A stretch of 23,080 nucleotides of DNA from SG8-40 sp050050435 (lineage in GTDB: Bacteria > Pseudomonadota > Gammaproteobacteria > Burkholderiales > Eutrophovitaceae): the NCBI GenBank assembly GCA_050050435.1, contig JASFUE010000007.1, positions 1 through 23,080 on the forward strand, given 5' to 3'. The notes under the pieces were generated by a model. The model saw nothing but the letters and a program-made list of their open reading frames with translations. It searched no databases and was not told the DNA's origin. Within the stretch, counting starts at the first letter, position 1. Each line of letters opens with the position of its first letter. The translations under genes and the position numbers were made by a program. This document shows, in pieces, positions 15,980 through 23,080 of this stretch.

Positions 15980-17065
15980 TCAAGGCTGCCAGACGGAAGG
16001 GTGACAACGCTGGTAATTCTTCGGGTAGGCCGTGTCGGCTCCAAGTGCGCGGGCTGCATGCCATGCCCAGCGCGGATCATCCATCACGCCGCGTGCCAGA
16101 GCTACCATGTCGGCATCGCCGGCACTGATAATTTCGTCTGCCTGTTGCGCCCGGGTAATCATTCCAACCGACATGGCAGTGATTCCGGCTTCCTGTTTTA
16201 CCCGCCGGGCAAACGCAACGTTATAACCGGGGGCGAAGGGAATTTTCTGGCGTGGGTCGATCTGCCCCGAAGTGACATCGACAAAATCACAGCCACGGGA
16301 CTTCAACTCACGGGCAAAGGCCACCATGTCACCTGGCGAAATTCCACCGGCGATCCAGTCAGTGCCGGTAATGCGTGCACCGCAGGCCATCGAATCAGGC
16401 AGCACAGCACGCACTGCCTCGAAGACTTCGAGCGGAAACCGCATCCGGTTTTTCAGCGAACCCCCATACTCGTCATTACGCTGATTGGAAATCGGTGAGA
16501 CGAATTCGTGCAACAGGTATCCGTGCGCGGCGTGCAGTTCGACAACGTCGAAACCCAGTCTCGCAGCGCGAATAGCGGCATCGACAAATTGCTGTTTGAC
16601 CCTGATCAGATCGTCACCTGTCATCGCCTGCGGCACATGCCAGCCAGGTGCAAACGGCAGAGCCGATGGTGCAAGCGTGGTCCACGGCTGCTCGTCCGGA
16701 CCCAACGGCTTCCCGCCTTCCATTGGCGTGTGTACCGAAGCCTTGCGCCCGGCATGGGCGAGTTGAACACCCAGTTTGGCAACGCCATATTGCCTGCAAA
16801 AGTCAACAATGCGCCTGATCGCCGCTTCGTTCTCGTCACTGTAGAGCCCGAGACAACGATGTGAAATCCGGCCTTCGGGCGCAACGTGGGTCGCCTCGAG
16901 AATCATCAACCCGCCAGCACCCATGGAAAACTGCCCGTAGTGCATAAGGTGCCAGTCGCTTGCCGTGCCGTCGCTGGCCATGTACTGGCACATTGGGGAT
17001 ACCGCGATGCGGTTGGGTATTTCGACCTTGTTGAGGGAGATGGGGCTGAACAGATGCGTGGTCAT
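15980..17065 (-). CDS. NADH:flavin oxidoreductase, old yellow enzyme family (YqjM/NamA type)
   Basis: A 361-residue FMN-dependent ene-reductase. Class-defining residues of the YqjM group are present at their usual places: C26 and Y28 in SPMCQY, H178 and H181 in the HAAHGY substrate-binding motif, followed by SNQRNDEYGGSLKNRMRF. ATG 17065 gives a start aligned with YqjM (MTTHLFSPISLN); a TTG at 17089 would add eight residues and is less likely. Such enzymes reduce the C=C bond of alpha,beta-unsaturated carbonyls and can act on nitro-aromatics or unsaturated acids from aromatic breakdown. It is separated by 191 bases from the aldehyde dehydrogenase gene upstream, in which a 9-bp hairpin is the main feature. 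The native substrate is not known. Confidence 0.87.
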   Translation of the reverse strand: MTTHLFSPISLNKVEIPNRIAVSPMCQYMASDGTASDWHLMHYGQFSMGAGGLMILEATHVAPEGRISHRCLGLYSDENEAAIRRIVDFCRQYGVAKLGVQLAHAGRKASVHTPMEGGKPLGPDEQPWTTLAPSALPFAPGWHVPQAMTGDDLIRVKQQFVDAAIRAARLGFDVVELHAAHGYLLHEFVSPISNQRNDEYGGSLKNRMRFPLEVFEAVRAVLPDSMACGARITGTDWIAGGISPGDMVAFARELKSRGCDFVDVTSGQIDPRQKIPFAPGYNVAFARRVKQEAGITAMSVGMITRAQQADEIISAGDADMVALARGVMDDPRWAWHAARALGADTAYPKNYQRCHPSVWQP

Positions 17066-17209
17066 GTCATGGCCGGTTATTGTTTGCAAAGTCCGGTGAT
17101 TCTAACAAGGGGAAATGAAAATTCCGCGTAGCCGGCACAAACCGCAAAACGCTGCGGTGACCGACTGCAAGCACAAATCACAAGCGGCCAACCCGGGAAG
17201 TGACCAACG

Positions 17210-17233
17210 GGCGTTGCCATTGCCGGCAACGCC
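17210..17233. other. Perfect 9-bp inverted repeat after the aldehyde dehydrogenase gene
   Basis: GGCGTTGCC (17210-17218) and GGCAACGCC (17225-17233) can form a stem with a 6-base loop, 24 bases beyond the aldehyde dehydrogenase stop on the leftward strand. There is no T-tract, so it is not a standard intrinsic terminator; it may stabilise the mRNA end or slow transcription. Confidence 0.5.
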
Positions 17234-17256
17234 GCGTCACGGCAGCGCTGCAAGGA

Positions 17257-18699
17257 TCAGGGCAGGACGTAACTGGTCTTGACCGTCGTGTAGAACTCTT
17301 GCGCGTAGCGCCCCTGCTCGCGCGGCCCGTAGCTCGAGCCTTTGCTTCCGCCGAACGGCACATGATAATCCACTCCAGCTGTCGGCAGATTGACCATGAC
17401 CATGCCGGCCTGGCTATTCTTGCGGAAATCCGAAGCATGCTTGAGCGAGGAAGTGCATACACCCGAGGACAGCCCGAACGGCGTGTCATTGGCAATGGCC
17501 AGCGCTTCGTCATAATCCTTTGCCGCGATCACGGTCGCGACCGGCCCGAATACTTCCTCGCGGTTGATCCGCATGCCATTCGAAGTTTCGGTAAACAGCG
17601 TCGGCTCTAGATAGAAACCGTCGGTATCGCGCTTGAGCTGATTGCCACCATAGGCAAGCTTGGCACCCTCTTTCTTGCCCTCCTCGATGTAGAACAGATC
17701 CTGGTTGAGCTGATTCTTGTCGACAACCGGGCCGATGTCGGTGCCCTTCTTGAGCGCATTGTCGACTTTCAGACCCTTGAGACGCTCGATCATCGCCTTG
17801 ACGAACTTGTCGTGGATGCCCTTGGTCACGACCAGGCGCGAAGATGCAGTACAGCGTTGCCCGGTCGAGAAAAATGCGCCGTTGACCGCACATTCAACTG
17901 CGGTTTTCAGGTCCGCGTCATCGAGCACGACTAGCGGATTCTTTCCACCCATCTCGAGCTGGAACTTCGCCATACGCGCCACAGCGCTTGCCGCAACCTT
18001 GCGCCCGGTGTCAACCGAGCCGGTAAAGGTAATCGCATTTACACGCGGATCATTGACAATTGCTTCTCCGACCACACTGCCACGGCCCATGACGAAGTTG
18101 AACACGCCTTGCGGCATGCCGGAATCCACAATGATCCTGGCCAATGCGTGTGCCATCCCCGGCACCAGATCGGCAGGTTTGAACACGACACAGTTGCCAT
18201 AGGCCAGCGCCGGCGCGCACTTCCATGCGGGAATGGCGGCCGGGAAATTCCACGGTGCAATAATGCCGACAACGCCCAACGGTTCGCGCACCAGTTCGAC
18301 ATCGATTCCAGGACGCACCGAGGGCAGCAATTCGCCGGAGCGGCGCAACACTTCACCGCCGAAGAACTTGAAAATGTTGGCCGCGCGAACGACTTCGCCG
18401 ATGCCTTCAGGCAAAGTCTTGCCCTCTTCACGGGAGAGCAACTGGCCAAGCTCTTCGCGACGGGCAAAAATCTGGGCGCCAATCTTTTCGAGCAGATCCG
18501 CGCGTGCCTGAACACCAAAATTGGCCCAGGCTGGCGCCGCCGCGCGCGCCGCTTCTATGGCTGTTTCGGCCTGCGCCTTGTCTGCCTGTGCGTACTCGGC
18601 CACGACGTCTGATGTGTCCGATGGATTGATGTCCTGCGAACTGGTCGCCCCGTCCACCCATTCACCTGCAATGTAATTCAGATATTTTTCCGTAGCCAT
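17257..18699 (-). CDS. NAD(P)-dependent aldehyde dehydrogenase (possible 2-oxoglutarate-semialdehyde dehydrogenase)
   Basis: A 480-residue ALDH-superfamily enzyme oxidising an aldehyde to its acid. The catalytic residues are E249 (LEMGGKNP) and C283 (GQRCTASS), spaced 34 apart as in the family. FTGSVDTGRKVA (cofactor binding), APWNFPAAIPAWK and the C-terminal PFGGSKGSSYGPREQG are also typical. The start is ATG 18699, 13 residues inside a longer frame from 18738, because GAGGGG lies about eight bases upstream and MATEKYLNYIAGEWVDG fits family starts. Overall it resembles 2-oxoglutarate-semialdehyde dehydrogenases of sugar-acid catabolism, but a role in aromatic aldehyde oxidation is possible; neighbours do not decide. 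It has a candidate promoter of its own at 18728-18757. Confidence 0.86.
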   Translation of the reverse strand: MATEKYLNYIAGEWVDGATSSQDINPSDTSDVVAEYAQADKAQAETAIEAARAAAPAWANFGVQARADLLEKIGAQIFARREELGQLLSREEGKTLPEGIGEVVRAANIFKFFGGEVLRRSGELLPSVRPGIDVELVREPLGVVGIIAPWNFPAAIPAWKCAPALAYGNCVVFKPADLVPGMAHALARIIVDSGMPQGVFNFVMGRGSVVGEAIVNDPRVNAITFTGSVDTGRKVAASAVARMAKFQLEMGGKNPLVVLDDADLKTAVECAVNGAFFSTGQRCTASSRLVVTKGIHDKFVKAMIERLKGLKVDNALKKGTDIGPVVDKNQLNQDLFYIEEGKKEGAKLAYGGNQLKRDTDGFYLEPTLFTETSNGMRINREEVFGPVATVIAAKDYDEALAIANDTPFGLSSGVCTSSLKHASDFRKNSQAGMVMVNLPTAGVDYHVPFGGSKGSSYGPREQGRYAQEFYTTVKTSYVLP

Positions 18700-18727
18700 T
18701 GTGTTTTCCCCTCTGGTTGAGGGCGGG

Positions 18728-18757
18728 ATGCTAGCCAACGCACACCATATCAGTCAA
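18728..18757 (-). promoter_or_regulatory. Candidate sigma70 promoter of the aldehyde dehydrogenase gene
   Basis: On the leftward strand TTGACT (18757-18752) and TAGCAT (18733-18728) are separated by 18 bases. The first matches five of six bases of the -35 consensus and the second four of six of the -10. They lie 29 bases ahead of the start codon at 18699. No operator is evident. Confidence 0.4.
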
Positions 18758-18812
18758 ATTGCGCCAGCTCAGGATTTACGCGGGTAGCACACGACGGCCC
18801 TGCGCCAGCGCT

Positions 18813-19106
18813 TCAGTGCGAGCGAGGATCTTCTCCCGCCAGAGGCGGATGGGCGCGCGCCGCAACGGCACAACTGCTGCAACTGCTTCCGCAATTGGTG
18901 CCACAGCCTTCAGCTGCAGTGCCCTGGCGCAAACGAGAGGCCAATGCACGGCGCCAGCCGGTTTTTGCACCGGCGCCAAGCCGCCGGGACAGGTACAGGC
19001 GCGCAGTGCGCACCAGCTGCGGCATCAGCAACCTGACAACCTGGACGGCGGCAACAATGCCGATCACCACAATCAGGCCGGTTTCGAAAGCGGAATAGAG
19101 ATTCAT
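18813..19106 (-). CDS. Small Cys-rich membrane protein linked to feoB (DUF6587-like)
   Basis: A 97-residue protein with one N-terminal membrane segment (about residues 9-28, GLIVVIGIVAAVQVVRLLMP), an Arg-rich middle and a C-terminal cysteine cluster C68-x3-C72-x3-C76-x2-C79 with the pattern CGTNCGSSCSSC. Its ATG at 19106 shares ATGA with the feoB stop, so the two are translationally coupled. A longer frame to 19196 overlaps feoB and is rejected. Small proteins ending Fe(II) uptake operons include FeoC and Cys-rich FeoB-associated membrane proteins; this one is closer to the latter in shape, though I recognise the family only loosely. The cysteines could bind iron or another metal or act as a redox sensor on the cytosolic side. 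Confidence 0.72.
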   Translation of the reverse strand: MNLYSAFETGLIVVIGIVAAVQVVRLLMPQLVRTARLYLSRRLGAGAKTGWRRALASRLRQGTAAEGCGTNCGSSCSSCAVAARAHPPLAGEDPRSH

Positions 19107-20932
19107 GTCACCAGGCTCGCAATCTGGAAAGTCAGGAAGGAAGCAAGGTAGGCGAGACCGAACAGGTAGACCACGGCAGTCGCGACCACTTTCCACGAAT
19201 TGGTTTCACGGTGCATGACGGCCAGTGTTGCCAGGCACTGCGGTGCGAAGATATACCACGCAATCAGTGACAGCCCTGTTGCAAGCGGCCATTGCGTGGA
19301 GATGATCGGTAGCAACTGCGAACTCGCATCGTCCGCCGCCGCCGAAATGGCATAAACAGTCCCGAGTGCACTGACGGCCACTTCTCGGGCGGCCAGTCCG
19401 GGAATCAACGCCACACAGATCTGCCAGTTGAACCCCACTGGCGCGAACAACCATTCCACGGCATGACCGATGCGTCCGGCAAAGCTGTAGTCAATGGCCG
19501 TTCCCGCCCAGTCGGCAGGCGGAGTCGGATAGGTCGACAGAAACCAGAGTATGACCGTCAGCGAGAGAATGATCTTGCCTACGCGCACCATGAACAGGCG
19601 GGCACGCTCCCACAGCCCGATGGCGATGTCCCTCGGATAGGGAAGGCGATAGGACGGCAGTTCCAGCATCAGTGCGTGCTCGTTGCTGTCACGCCGCAGC
19701 CGCTTCATGACGTAGGCCACCGCCAATGCACCAACGATGCCGGCAACGTACAGACCAAAAAGCACGACGCCACCCAGATTGAACATGCCCAGCACTGTCG
19801 TTTGCGGGATGAACGCCGCGATGAGCAGCGTGTACACGGGCAGGCGGGCAGAACAGGTCATCAGCGGCGCGACCAGGATTGTGGCGAGTCGATCGCGCGG
19901 ATCCTGGATGGTGCGCGCAGCCATGATTCCCGGAATCGCGCAGGCAAAGCTGGACAGCAAGGGAATAAAAGAACGGCCAGTCAGCCCCGCCCCGACCATC
20001 ATGCGGTCGAGCAGGAAAGCTGCTCGCGGCAAATAACCGGTCTCTTCGAGAATCAGGATGAACAGAAACAGCAGCAAAATCTGGGGAAGGAAAATGATGA
20101 CGCTGCCGACGCCGGCGATGATGCCCTCGACCAGCAGTCCGCGCAAAGGCCCCTCAGGCAACGCGGCGCTGACAAAGCCGCCGAGCGCGTTGATCCCACC
20201 GTCGATGGCATCCATAAAAGGAGTGGCCCAGGCAAACACCGCCTGAAACATGAAAAACATCACCAGGGCGAGGATGGCCAACCCGCCAACCGGATGCAGC
20301 ACGACGCGATCAATCGCTTCATCGATTCCGGCGGTACGGCTGGGCATGACCACCGCGGCATCGAGGATGCGCTTTACCTCCGCATGCAAATCCGCCTCTG
20401 CTGGCAAACCGGGTGCCGCGCCCGGAAGACCGTGCTCTATTTGCCCGATGAGTGAACTGGCACCGCCGCGGCGCACCGCTACTGTTTCCACCACCGGTAT
20501 TCCAAGCTCTGTCTGCAAACGCGCGACATCGATACGAATGCCGCGGCGCAGCGCGGCATCGCTCATGTTGAGCGCGAGAATCATCGGCAAACCGAGGCGT
20601 TGCAACTCGAGTACAAAACGCAAATGCAGCCGCAGGTTGGTCGCATCGGCCACGCACACGATCGCGTCAGGTTTTTTTTCACCGGCGAAACGCCCAAGGC
20701 AGATATCCCGCGTAATTTCCTCATCCGGACTGGCTGCAGTGAGGGTGTACGCCCCGGGCAGATCGAGCACTTCGAGGTTCTTGCCCGAGGGCGTGATCAG
20801 CCGCCCCGCCTTGCGTTCAACGGTAACGCCGGAATAGTTGCCAACCTTCTGCCGGCTTCCGGTTAGGAGATTAAACAGCGCGGTCTTGCCACAGTTGGGA
20901 TTACCGACCAGCGCAATACGTAAAGTGGACAT
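19103..20932 (-). CDS. feoB: Ferrous iron transporter FeoB
   Basis: A 609-residue Fe(II) permease with an N-terminal G-protein domain: G1 GNPNCGKT at residues 10-17, G3 DLPG at 57-60 and G4 NMSD at 122-125. The membrane part carries the paired gate motifs SFACAIPGIMAARTI and PLMTCSARLPVYTLLI, and the C-terminal WYIFAPQCLATLAVMHRETNSW is typical. It is shorter than E. coli FeoB (773 aa), largely in the cytosolic linker and C-terminal regions, as in other compact FeoBs. ATG 20932 is 16 bases after the feoA stop and a four-base overlap links it to the Cys-rich gene. The operon is probably Fur-controlled (see the promoter at 21243-21283). Confidence 0.95.
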   Translation of the reverse strand: MSTLRIALVGNPNCGKTALFNLLTGSRQKVGNYSGVTVERKAGRLITPSGKNLEVLDLPGAYTLTAASPDEEITRDICLGRFAGEKKPDAIVCVADATNLRLHLRFVLELQRLGLPMILALNMSDAALRRGIRIDVARLQTELGIPVVETVAVRRGGASSLIGQIEHGLPGAAPGLPAEADLHAEVKRILDAAVVMPSRTAGIDEAIDRVVLHPVGGLAILALVMFFMFQAVFAWATPFMDAIDGGINALGGFVSAALPEGPLRGLLVEGIIAGVGSVIIFLPQILLLFLFILILEETGYLPRAAFLLDRMMVGAGLTGRSFIPLLSSFACAIPGIMAARTIQDPRDRLATILVAPLMTCSARLPVYTLLIAAFIPQTTVLGMFNLGGVVLFGLYVAGIVGALAVAYVMKRLRRDSNEHALMLELPSYRLPYPRDIAIGLWERARLFMVRVGKIILSLTVILWFLSTYPTPPADWAGTAIDYSFAGRIGHAVEWLFAPVGFNWQICVALIPGLAAREVAVSALGTVYAISAAADDASSQLLPIISTQWPLATGLSLIAWYIFAPQCLATLAVMHRETNSWKVVATAVVYLFGLAYLASFLTFQIASLVT

Positions 20933-20948
20933 CGGTGAGAGAATCTGG

Positions 20949-21218
20949 TTAGTCGTCGGCGGGTTGAACCATCACCCTGCTGGCTTCGCCATGGCGTAGC
21001 GCAAATCGCGTAAACCCGACCTGCACCAGAAGCGGATCACCGCCGATCGGGCCCACCGCGACAATACGCACGGGCTCCCCAGCCACGAACCCGAGGTCAC
21101 GGAGCCGCGCAGCAATCAGGTCGGAGGGACTGCGCTCGTCGACATGAGTGACCAGTGCCAGCGCACCCATCGCCAGGTCGGACAATTTTCGGGAAGCTGG
21201 TTTCGTGGTCGAGGACAT
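20949..21218 (-). CDS. feoA: Ferrous iron transport protein A (FeoA)
   Basis: An 89-residue SH3-like cytosolic protein required for FeoB activity. LSDLAMGALALVTHVDERSPSDLIAARLRDLGFVAGEPVRIVAVGPIGGDPLLVQVG is the standard FeoA fold with its GF-x2-G-x2-V and GDPLLVQV segments. An in-frame ATG at 21257 would add 13 residues, but it overlaps the -10 TATAAT and the Fur-like site, so the transcript most likely starts downstream of it. I therefore choose ATG 21218, which leaves a leader of about 30 bases. No strong ribosome site is seen at either start. Confidence 0.88.
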   Translation of the reverse strand: MSSTTKPASRKLSDLAMGALALVTHVDERSPSDLIAARLRDLGFVAGEPVRIVAVGPIGGDPLLVQVGFTRFALRHGEASRVMVQPADD

Positions 21219-21242
21219 CGTCTGGACAGTCTGGGCGTTATT

Positions 21243-21261
21243 GCGAATGATTTTCATTATA
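21243..21261. promoter_or_regulatory. Fur-box-like operator ahead of feoA
   Basis: On the leftward strand TATAATGAAAATCATTCGC matches 15 of 19 positions of the Fur consensus GATAATGATAATCATTATC. It overlaps the -10 element of the feoA promoter, the expected place for iron-dependent repression. Binding is inferred. Confidence 0.68.
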
Positions 21262-21283
21262 CGCTTGGCGATTGCCTCCGCAA
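21256..21283 (-). promoter_or_regulatory. Sigma70-like promoter of the feoAB operon
   Basis: TTGCGG (21283-21278) and a perfect TATAAT (21261-21256) are spaced by 16 bases on the leftward strand. The promoter lies in the last codons and stop of the upstream regulator gene. A start point near 21249 would give feoA (ATG 21218) a leader of about 30 bases. Confidence 0.6.
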
Positions 21284-22003
21284 CTGCTTGAACGCCTCTG
21301 GCTCCCAGGGTCTGATGGCCAGCAACAGGCTGGCCGGCCTGCGTTCACCCAGAGGCAACCGCTTGTCGTCGTCGTGCATTTCCGCGAATTCCCTTCCGAT
21401 GCGCTTGAGGCGGCTGATGATCTGCGCAGAGGAAGCCGGCGACAACAACGCATTGATCAAAGTCACGTGCTCGCCCGGGCCGTCGAAGCGCGAGCGGAAA
21501 TAATCTTCCGCTCCGGTTGCTTTCACATACTGCAGAATCGGCCCGTTCGGGCGCCAGGAAAACGTTCTCGAAACCAGTAGTTTGATCCGGTTATTCGGCA
21601 GTAGTTGCAAAAAACGGATGCGATCCAGCTCGAGCAGCAGTCGGATGCACTCGCTTTCTGAAATGTCATAAACAGATATGATCTGCTCGAGAGTCAGGTG
21701 GTTCAGGACGCACACTGCGACTATAAAAAGCTTGGTGTCGCCGAGGATGCGCTCCTCCTGCTCTTCTGTAAGCTGGCTGATGTAGTTCCTTTCACTGTCC
21801 ACCTCCCTTGCCAGCTCGGCAAAAGTCACCTCGGCCAGCTGGCACACCTGCTCGAACCGCTGCAGAGAGAAATCCTGCTTTGAAAACATGCGCTTTACAG
21901 TTGCCTCGCTCAACTCGAGCGATTGGGCCACCTGCGCATAATTAATGCGGCGCGCTTTGAGAACGCGCTTCAGGCCATTCACCATGGCAGCGGTATCTGA
22001 CAC
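21257..22003 (-). CDS. Helix-turn-helix transcriptional regulator (XRE/Cro-type N-terminal domain)
   Basis: A 248-residue protein. Residues 8-68 form a Cro/C1-type HTH domain (VLKARRINYAQVAQSLELSEATVKRMFSKQDFSLQRFEQVCQLAEVTFAELA). The rest has no family I recognise. It contains the segment KLFIVAVCVLNHLTLEQIISVYDISESECIRLLLELDRI, possibly a second winged-helix-like unit, and a basic C-terminus. The start is GTG 22003, supported by a run of G (AAGGGGGG) about eight bases upstream; an ATG at 21985 is the alternative. Its stop overlaps the feo promoter region, so it could be read into feoA. Whether it controls feo, itself or the rightward small gene is unknown; an inverted repeat at 22042-22065 is a candidate operator. 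Confidence 0.8.
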   Translation of the reverse strand: MSDTAAMVNGLKRVLKARRINYAQVAQSLELSEATVKRMFSKQDFSLQRFEQVCQLAEVTFAELAREVDSERNYISQLTEEQEERILGDTKLFIVAVCVLNHLTLEQIISVYDISESECIRLLLELDRIRFLQLLPNNRIKLLVSRTFSWRPNGPILQYVKATGAEDYFRSRFDGPGEHVTLINALLSPASSAQIISRLKRIGREFAEMHDDDKRLPLGERRPASLLLAIRPWEPEAFKQLRRQSPSV

Positions 22004-22041
22004 CCGGATTCCCCCCTTTGTGCCCGAAAGTACTCACAGCT

Positions 22042-22065
22042 GATACCGGAAGCATACCCGGTATC
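22042..22065. repeat. Perfect 8-bp inverted repeat, candidate operator
   Basis: GATACCGG (22042-22049) and CCGGTATC (22058-22065) are separated by 8 bases, about two turns centre to centre with the flanks. It lies 39 bases before the regulator's start and 90 bases before the small rightward ORF. The same octamer recurs at 22458-22465 ahead of the aminotransferase gene. Operator function is inferred. Confidence 0.45.
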
Positions 22066-22154
22066 AACCATTACCAGACCAGTTTACTCGGTCGAGCGCC
22101 GGTAACACACTGCGCCTGCATGTTCATCAAACACCAGTGCAGCGAGACAGCGAT

Positions 22155-22340
22155 ATGCCCCGACAATCACTTGCGTCAGCACTGCGAACGGCCCTCGAAG
22201 CGGGCCGAAACAGCGCCGCCAACGCAAACAAAAGCGCCAACCCCCTGATCGAGGCAATCAGGAACAGCGCGACGCGCATGGACCAGATCGTCCGGCGCCG
22301 CATCGGCTTGAATGATGAACCACCCAAGGATTTGAAGTAG
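22155..22340 (+). CDS. Small hypothetical protein (61 aa)
   Basis: ATG 22155 opens a 61-residue, helical and basic protein (SLASALRTALEAGRNSAANA near the start, RMDQIVRRRIGLNDEPPKD near the end). It has no membrane segment, signal or cysteine. A GTG at 22137 would add six residues. I recognise no family. The case for a real gene is that it fills a gap between divergent units and a strong intrinsic terminator in the same direction follows 64 bases after its stop. The ribosome site is weak. The transcript could instead be a noncoding RNA ending at that terminator. Confidence 0.45.
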   Translation: MPRQSLASALRTALEAGRNSAANANKSANPLIEAIRNSATRMDQIVRRRIGLNDEPPKDLK

Positions 22341-22404
22341 TCCCGACGGGCGGGGATTGCCACCCCCGTTTCCCGGGGAGGGCCAGGCACCCCGCCATAT
22401 TTTG

Positions 22405-22434
22405 GCCGGCTACTACCGTAGCCGGCTTTTTTTT
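22405..22434 (+). terminator. Intrinsic terminator
   Basis: A perfect 9-bp stem, GCCGGCTAC (22405-22413) pairing with GTAGCCGGC (22418-22426), closes a TACC loop and is followed directly by eight Ts (22427-22434). It ends rightward transcripts from the small ORF region and insulates the aminotransferase gene beyond. Confidence 0.9.
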
Positions 22435-22513
22435 ACCGGAACCACACCACCGTACCCGATACCGGTGCCATCGCAGCGTGCGACAATCATAACCTTTGCC
22501 TCAGCTGACTCCA

Positions 22514-23080
22514 ATGCAGAACTGGTCTCTGACCGCTCGCGATGCGGTACAGCATCTCAATGTTTCGCGCATCCGCGAAGTCGCCAATGCCGGGATGAAA
22601 CGCAACGATGTGGTGGCATTCTGGTTTGGCGAACCGGACCAGGTGACACCGGAGTTTATCCGCCAGGCCGCGGTGGCGGCCCTGGCTGCCGGCGAGACCT
22701 TCTACACCGAAAACCTAGGCATACCCGGGCTTCGCGAAGCGATCGCTCACTATGTCTCCGGGCTGCACCGAACAGTCGATGCCGGGAATATTGCGGTCAC
22801 GAACTCGGGCATGTCGGCGCTGATGATCACCACCCAGGCACTGGTTGGACCCGGCGACCGGGTCGTTATCGTGACACCGGTCTGGCCAAATCTGGTCGAA
22901 ATCCCCAAGATTCTCGGTGCCCAGGCGATTCCTCTGCCGCTGCGATTTTCGGACGATGGCTGGCAGCTCGATGTCGACGAACTGCTCGCCGCCCTGACGC
23001 CCGACACCCGCGCCGTTTATATCAACTCGCCCAACAATCCGACCGGGTGGACCATCGATGCCGGATCGCAACAGGTGATT
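22514..23080 (+). CDS. Class I/II pyridoxal-phosphate aminotransferase, 5' part (runs off the right edge)
   Basis: The frame is open from ATG 22514 to the end of the window (189 codons, about half of a typical 380-400 residue enzyme). Visible hallmarks are VVAFWFGEPDQVTP (substrate-binding region near residue 35), FYTENLGIPGLREAIAHY (the Y-x-x-x-x-G-x-x-x-LR pattern), NSGMSALMITTQALVGPGDRVVIVTPVWPN (the PLP-phosphate and ring-stacking region) and YINSPNNPTGW with the conserved N-x-P-x-N-PTG. The catalytic lysine would lie beyond the edge. It belongs to the aspartate-aminotransferase superfamily, but the amino-acid specificity cannot be told from this half. The start is 80 bases after the terminator; CATAAC at 22496-22501 hints weakly at a -10. 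Confidence 0.9.
   Translation, partial: MQNWSLTARDAVQHLNVSRIREVANAGMKRNDVVAFWFGEPDQVTPEFIRQAAVAALAAGETFYTENLGIPGLREAIAHYVSGLHRTVDAGNIAVTNSGMSALMITTQALVGPGDRVVIVTPVWPNLVEIPKILGAQAIPLPLRFSDDGWQLDVDELLAALTPDTRAVYINSPNNPTGWTIDAGSQQVI

Noticed and set aside
18776..18979. 67-codon leftward frame inside the Cys-rich gene
   Set aside because: It overlaps the feoB-coupled gene in another frame and lacks a ribosome site or recognisable feature.
19463..20455. 330-codon open frame opposite feoB
   Set aside because: It mirrors the feoB coding strand, has no recognisable family, and its composition is that of an antisense reading of a real gene.
21219..21257. FeoA starting at ATG 21257
   Set aside because: The ATG overlaps the -10 element, so the message would begin after it.

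Overview
The window reads as a Pseudomonadota chromosome segment, most likely betaproteobacterial or a related gammaproteobacterium. It is moderately GC-rich and densely coded, with FeoA/FeoB iron uptake, a DctPQM TRAP transporter, meta-cleavage enzymes of the Dmp/Xyl type and an AceE-type homodimeric E1. I see no tRNA, rRNA, CRISPR array, insertion sequence or phage gene. The lineage is an inference from gene families, not a match to a known genome.

Layout. Positions 1-64 hold the start of a leftward Lrp/AsnC-type regulator. It diverges from a rightward AceE/MdeB-like 2-oxoacid dehydrogenase E1 (205-2904), and two sequences close to the Lrp consensus lie between them. Next, rightward, come an exported thioredoxin-like protein, a Tat-exported transglutaminase-like protein, a HAD phosphatase whose start overlaps the previous stop, and an EamA permease. 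From 6696 to 12676 lies a rightward aromatic-catabolism and uptake block: a carboxymuconolactone-decarboxylase-like protein, a DmpE-type hydratase, a DmpH-type 4-oxalocrotonate decarboxylase, a TRAP binding lipoprotein (DctP), a class III extradiol dioxygenase, DctQ and DctM. The dioxygenase sits inside the transporter operon, overlapping the end of dctP by four bases.

From 12720 to 22003 every gene points left. In transcription order these are a helix-turn-helix regulator, feoA, feoB, a small Cys-rich membrane protein overlapping feoB, an aldehyde dehydrogenase, an old-yellow-enzyme oxidoreductase of the YqjM type, a large SLC12/APC-like transporter with a coiled-coil tail, and an exported intradiol dioxygenase. 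A sigma70-like promoter overlapped by a strong Fur-box match lies just upstream of feoA, inside the last codons of the regulator. At the right end a 61-codon rightward ORF is followed by a textbook terminator, and then by the 5' part of a class I aminotransferase that runs off the window.

How the genes may work together. The TRAP system probably imports a carboxylated aromatic compound or an intermediate of its breakdown. The extradiol dioxygenase would open the ring, and the decarboxylase/hydratase pair would carry the product toward 2-oxo-4-hydroxypentanoate. Tautomerase, aldolase and acylating acetaldehyde dehydrogenase are not in the window, so the pathway is incomplete here. The oxidoreductase, aldehyde dehydrogenase, secreted intradiol dioxygenase and Fe(II) uptake genes fit an aromatic-degrading, Fe-dependent lifestyle, but their link to the main block is inferred only from proximity.
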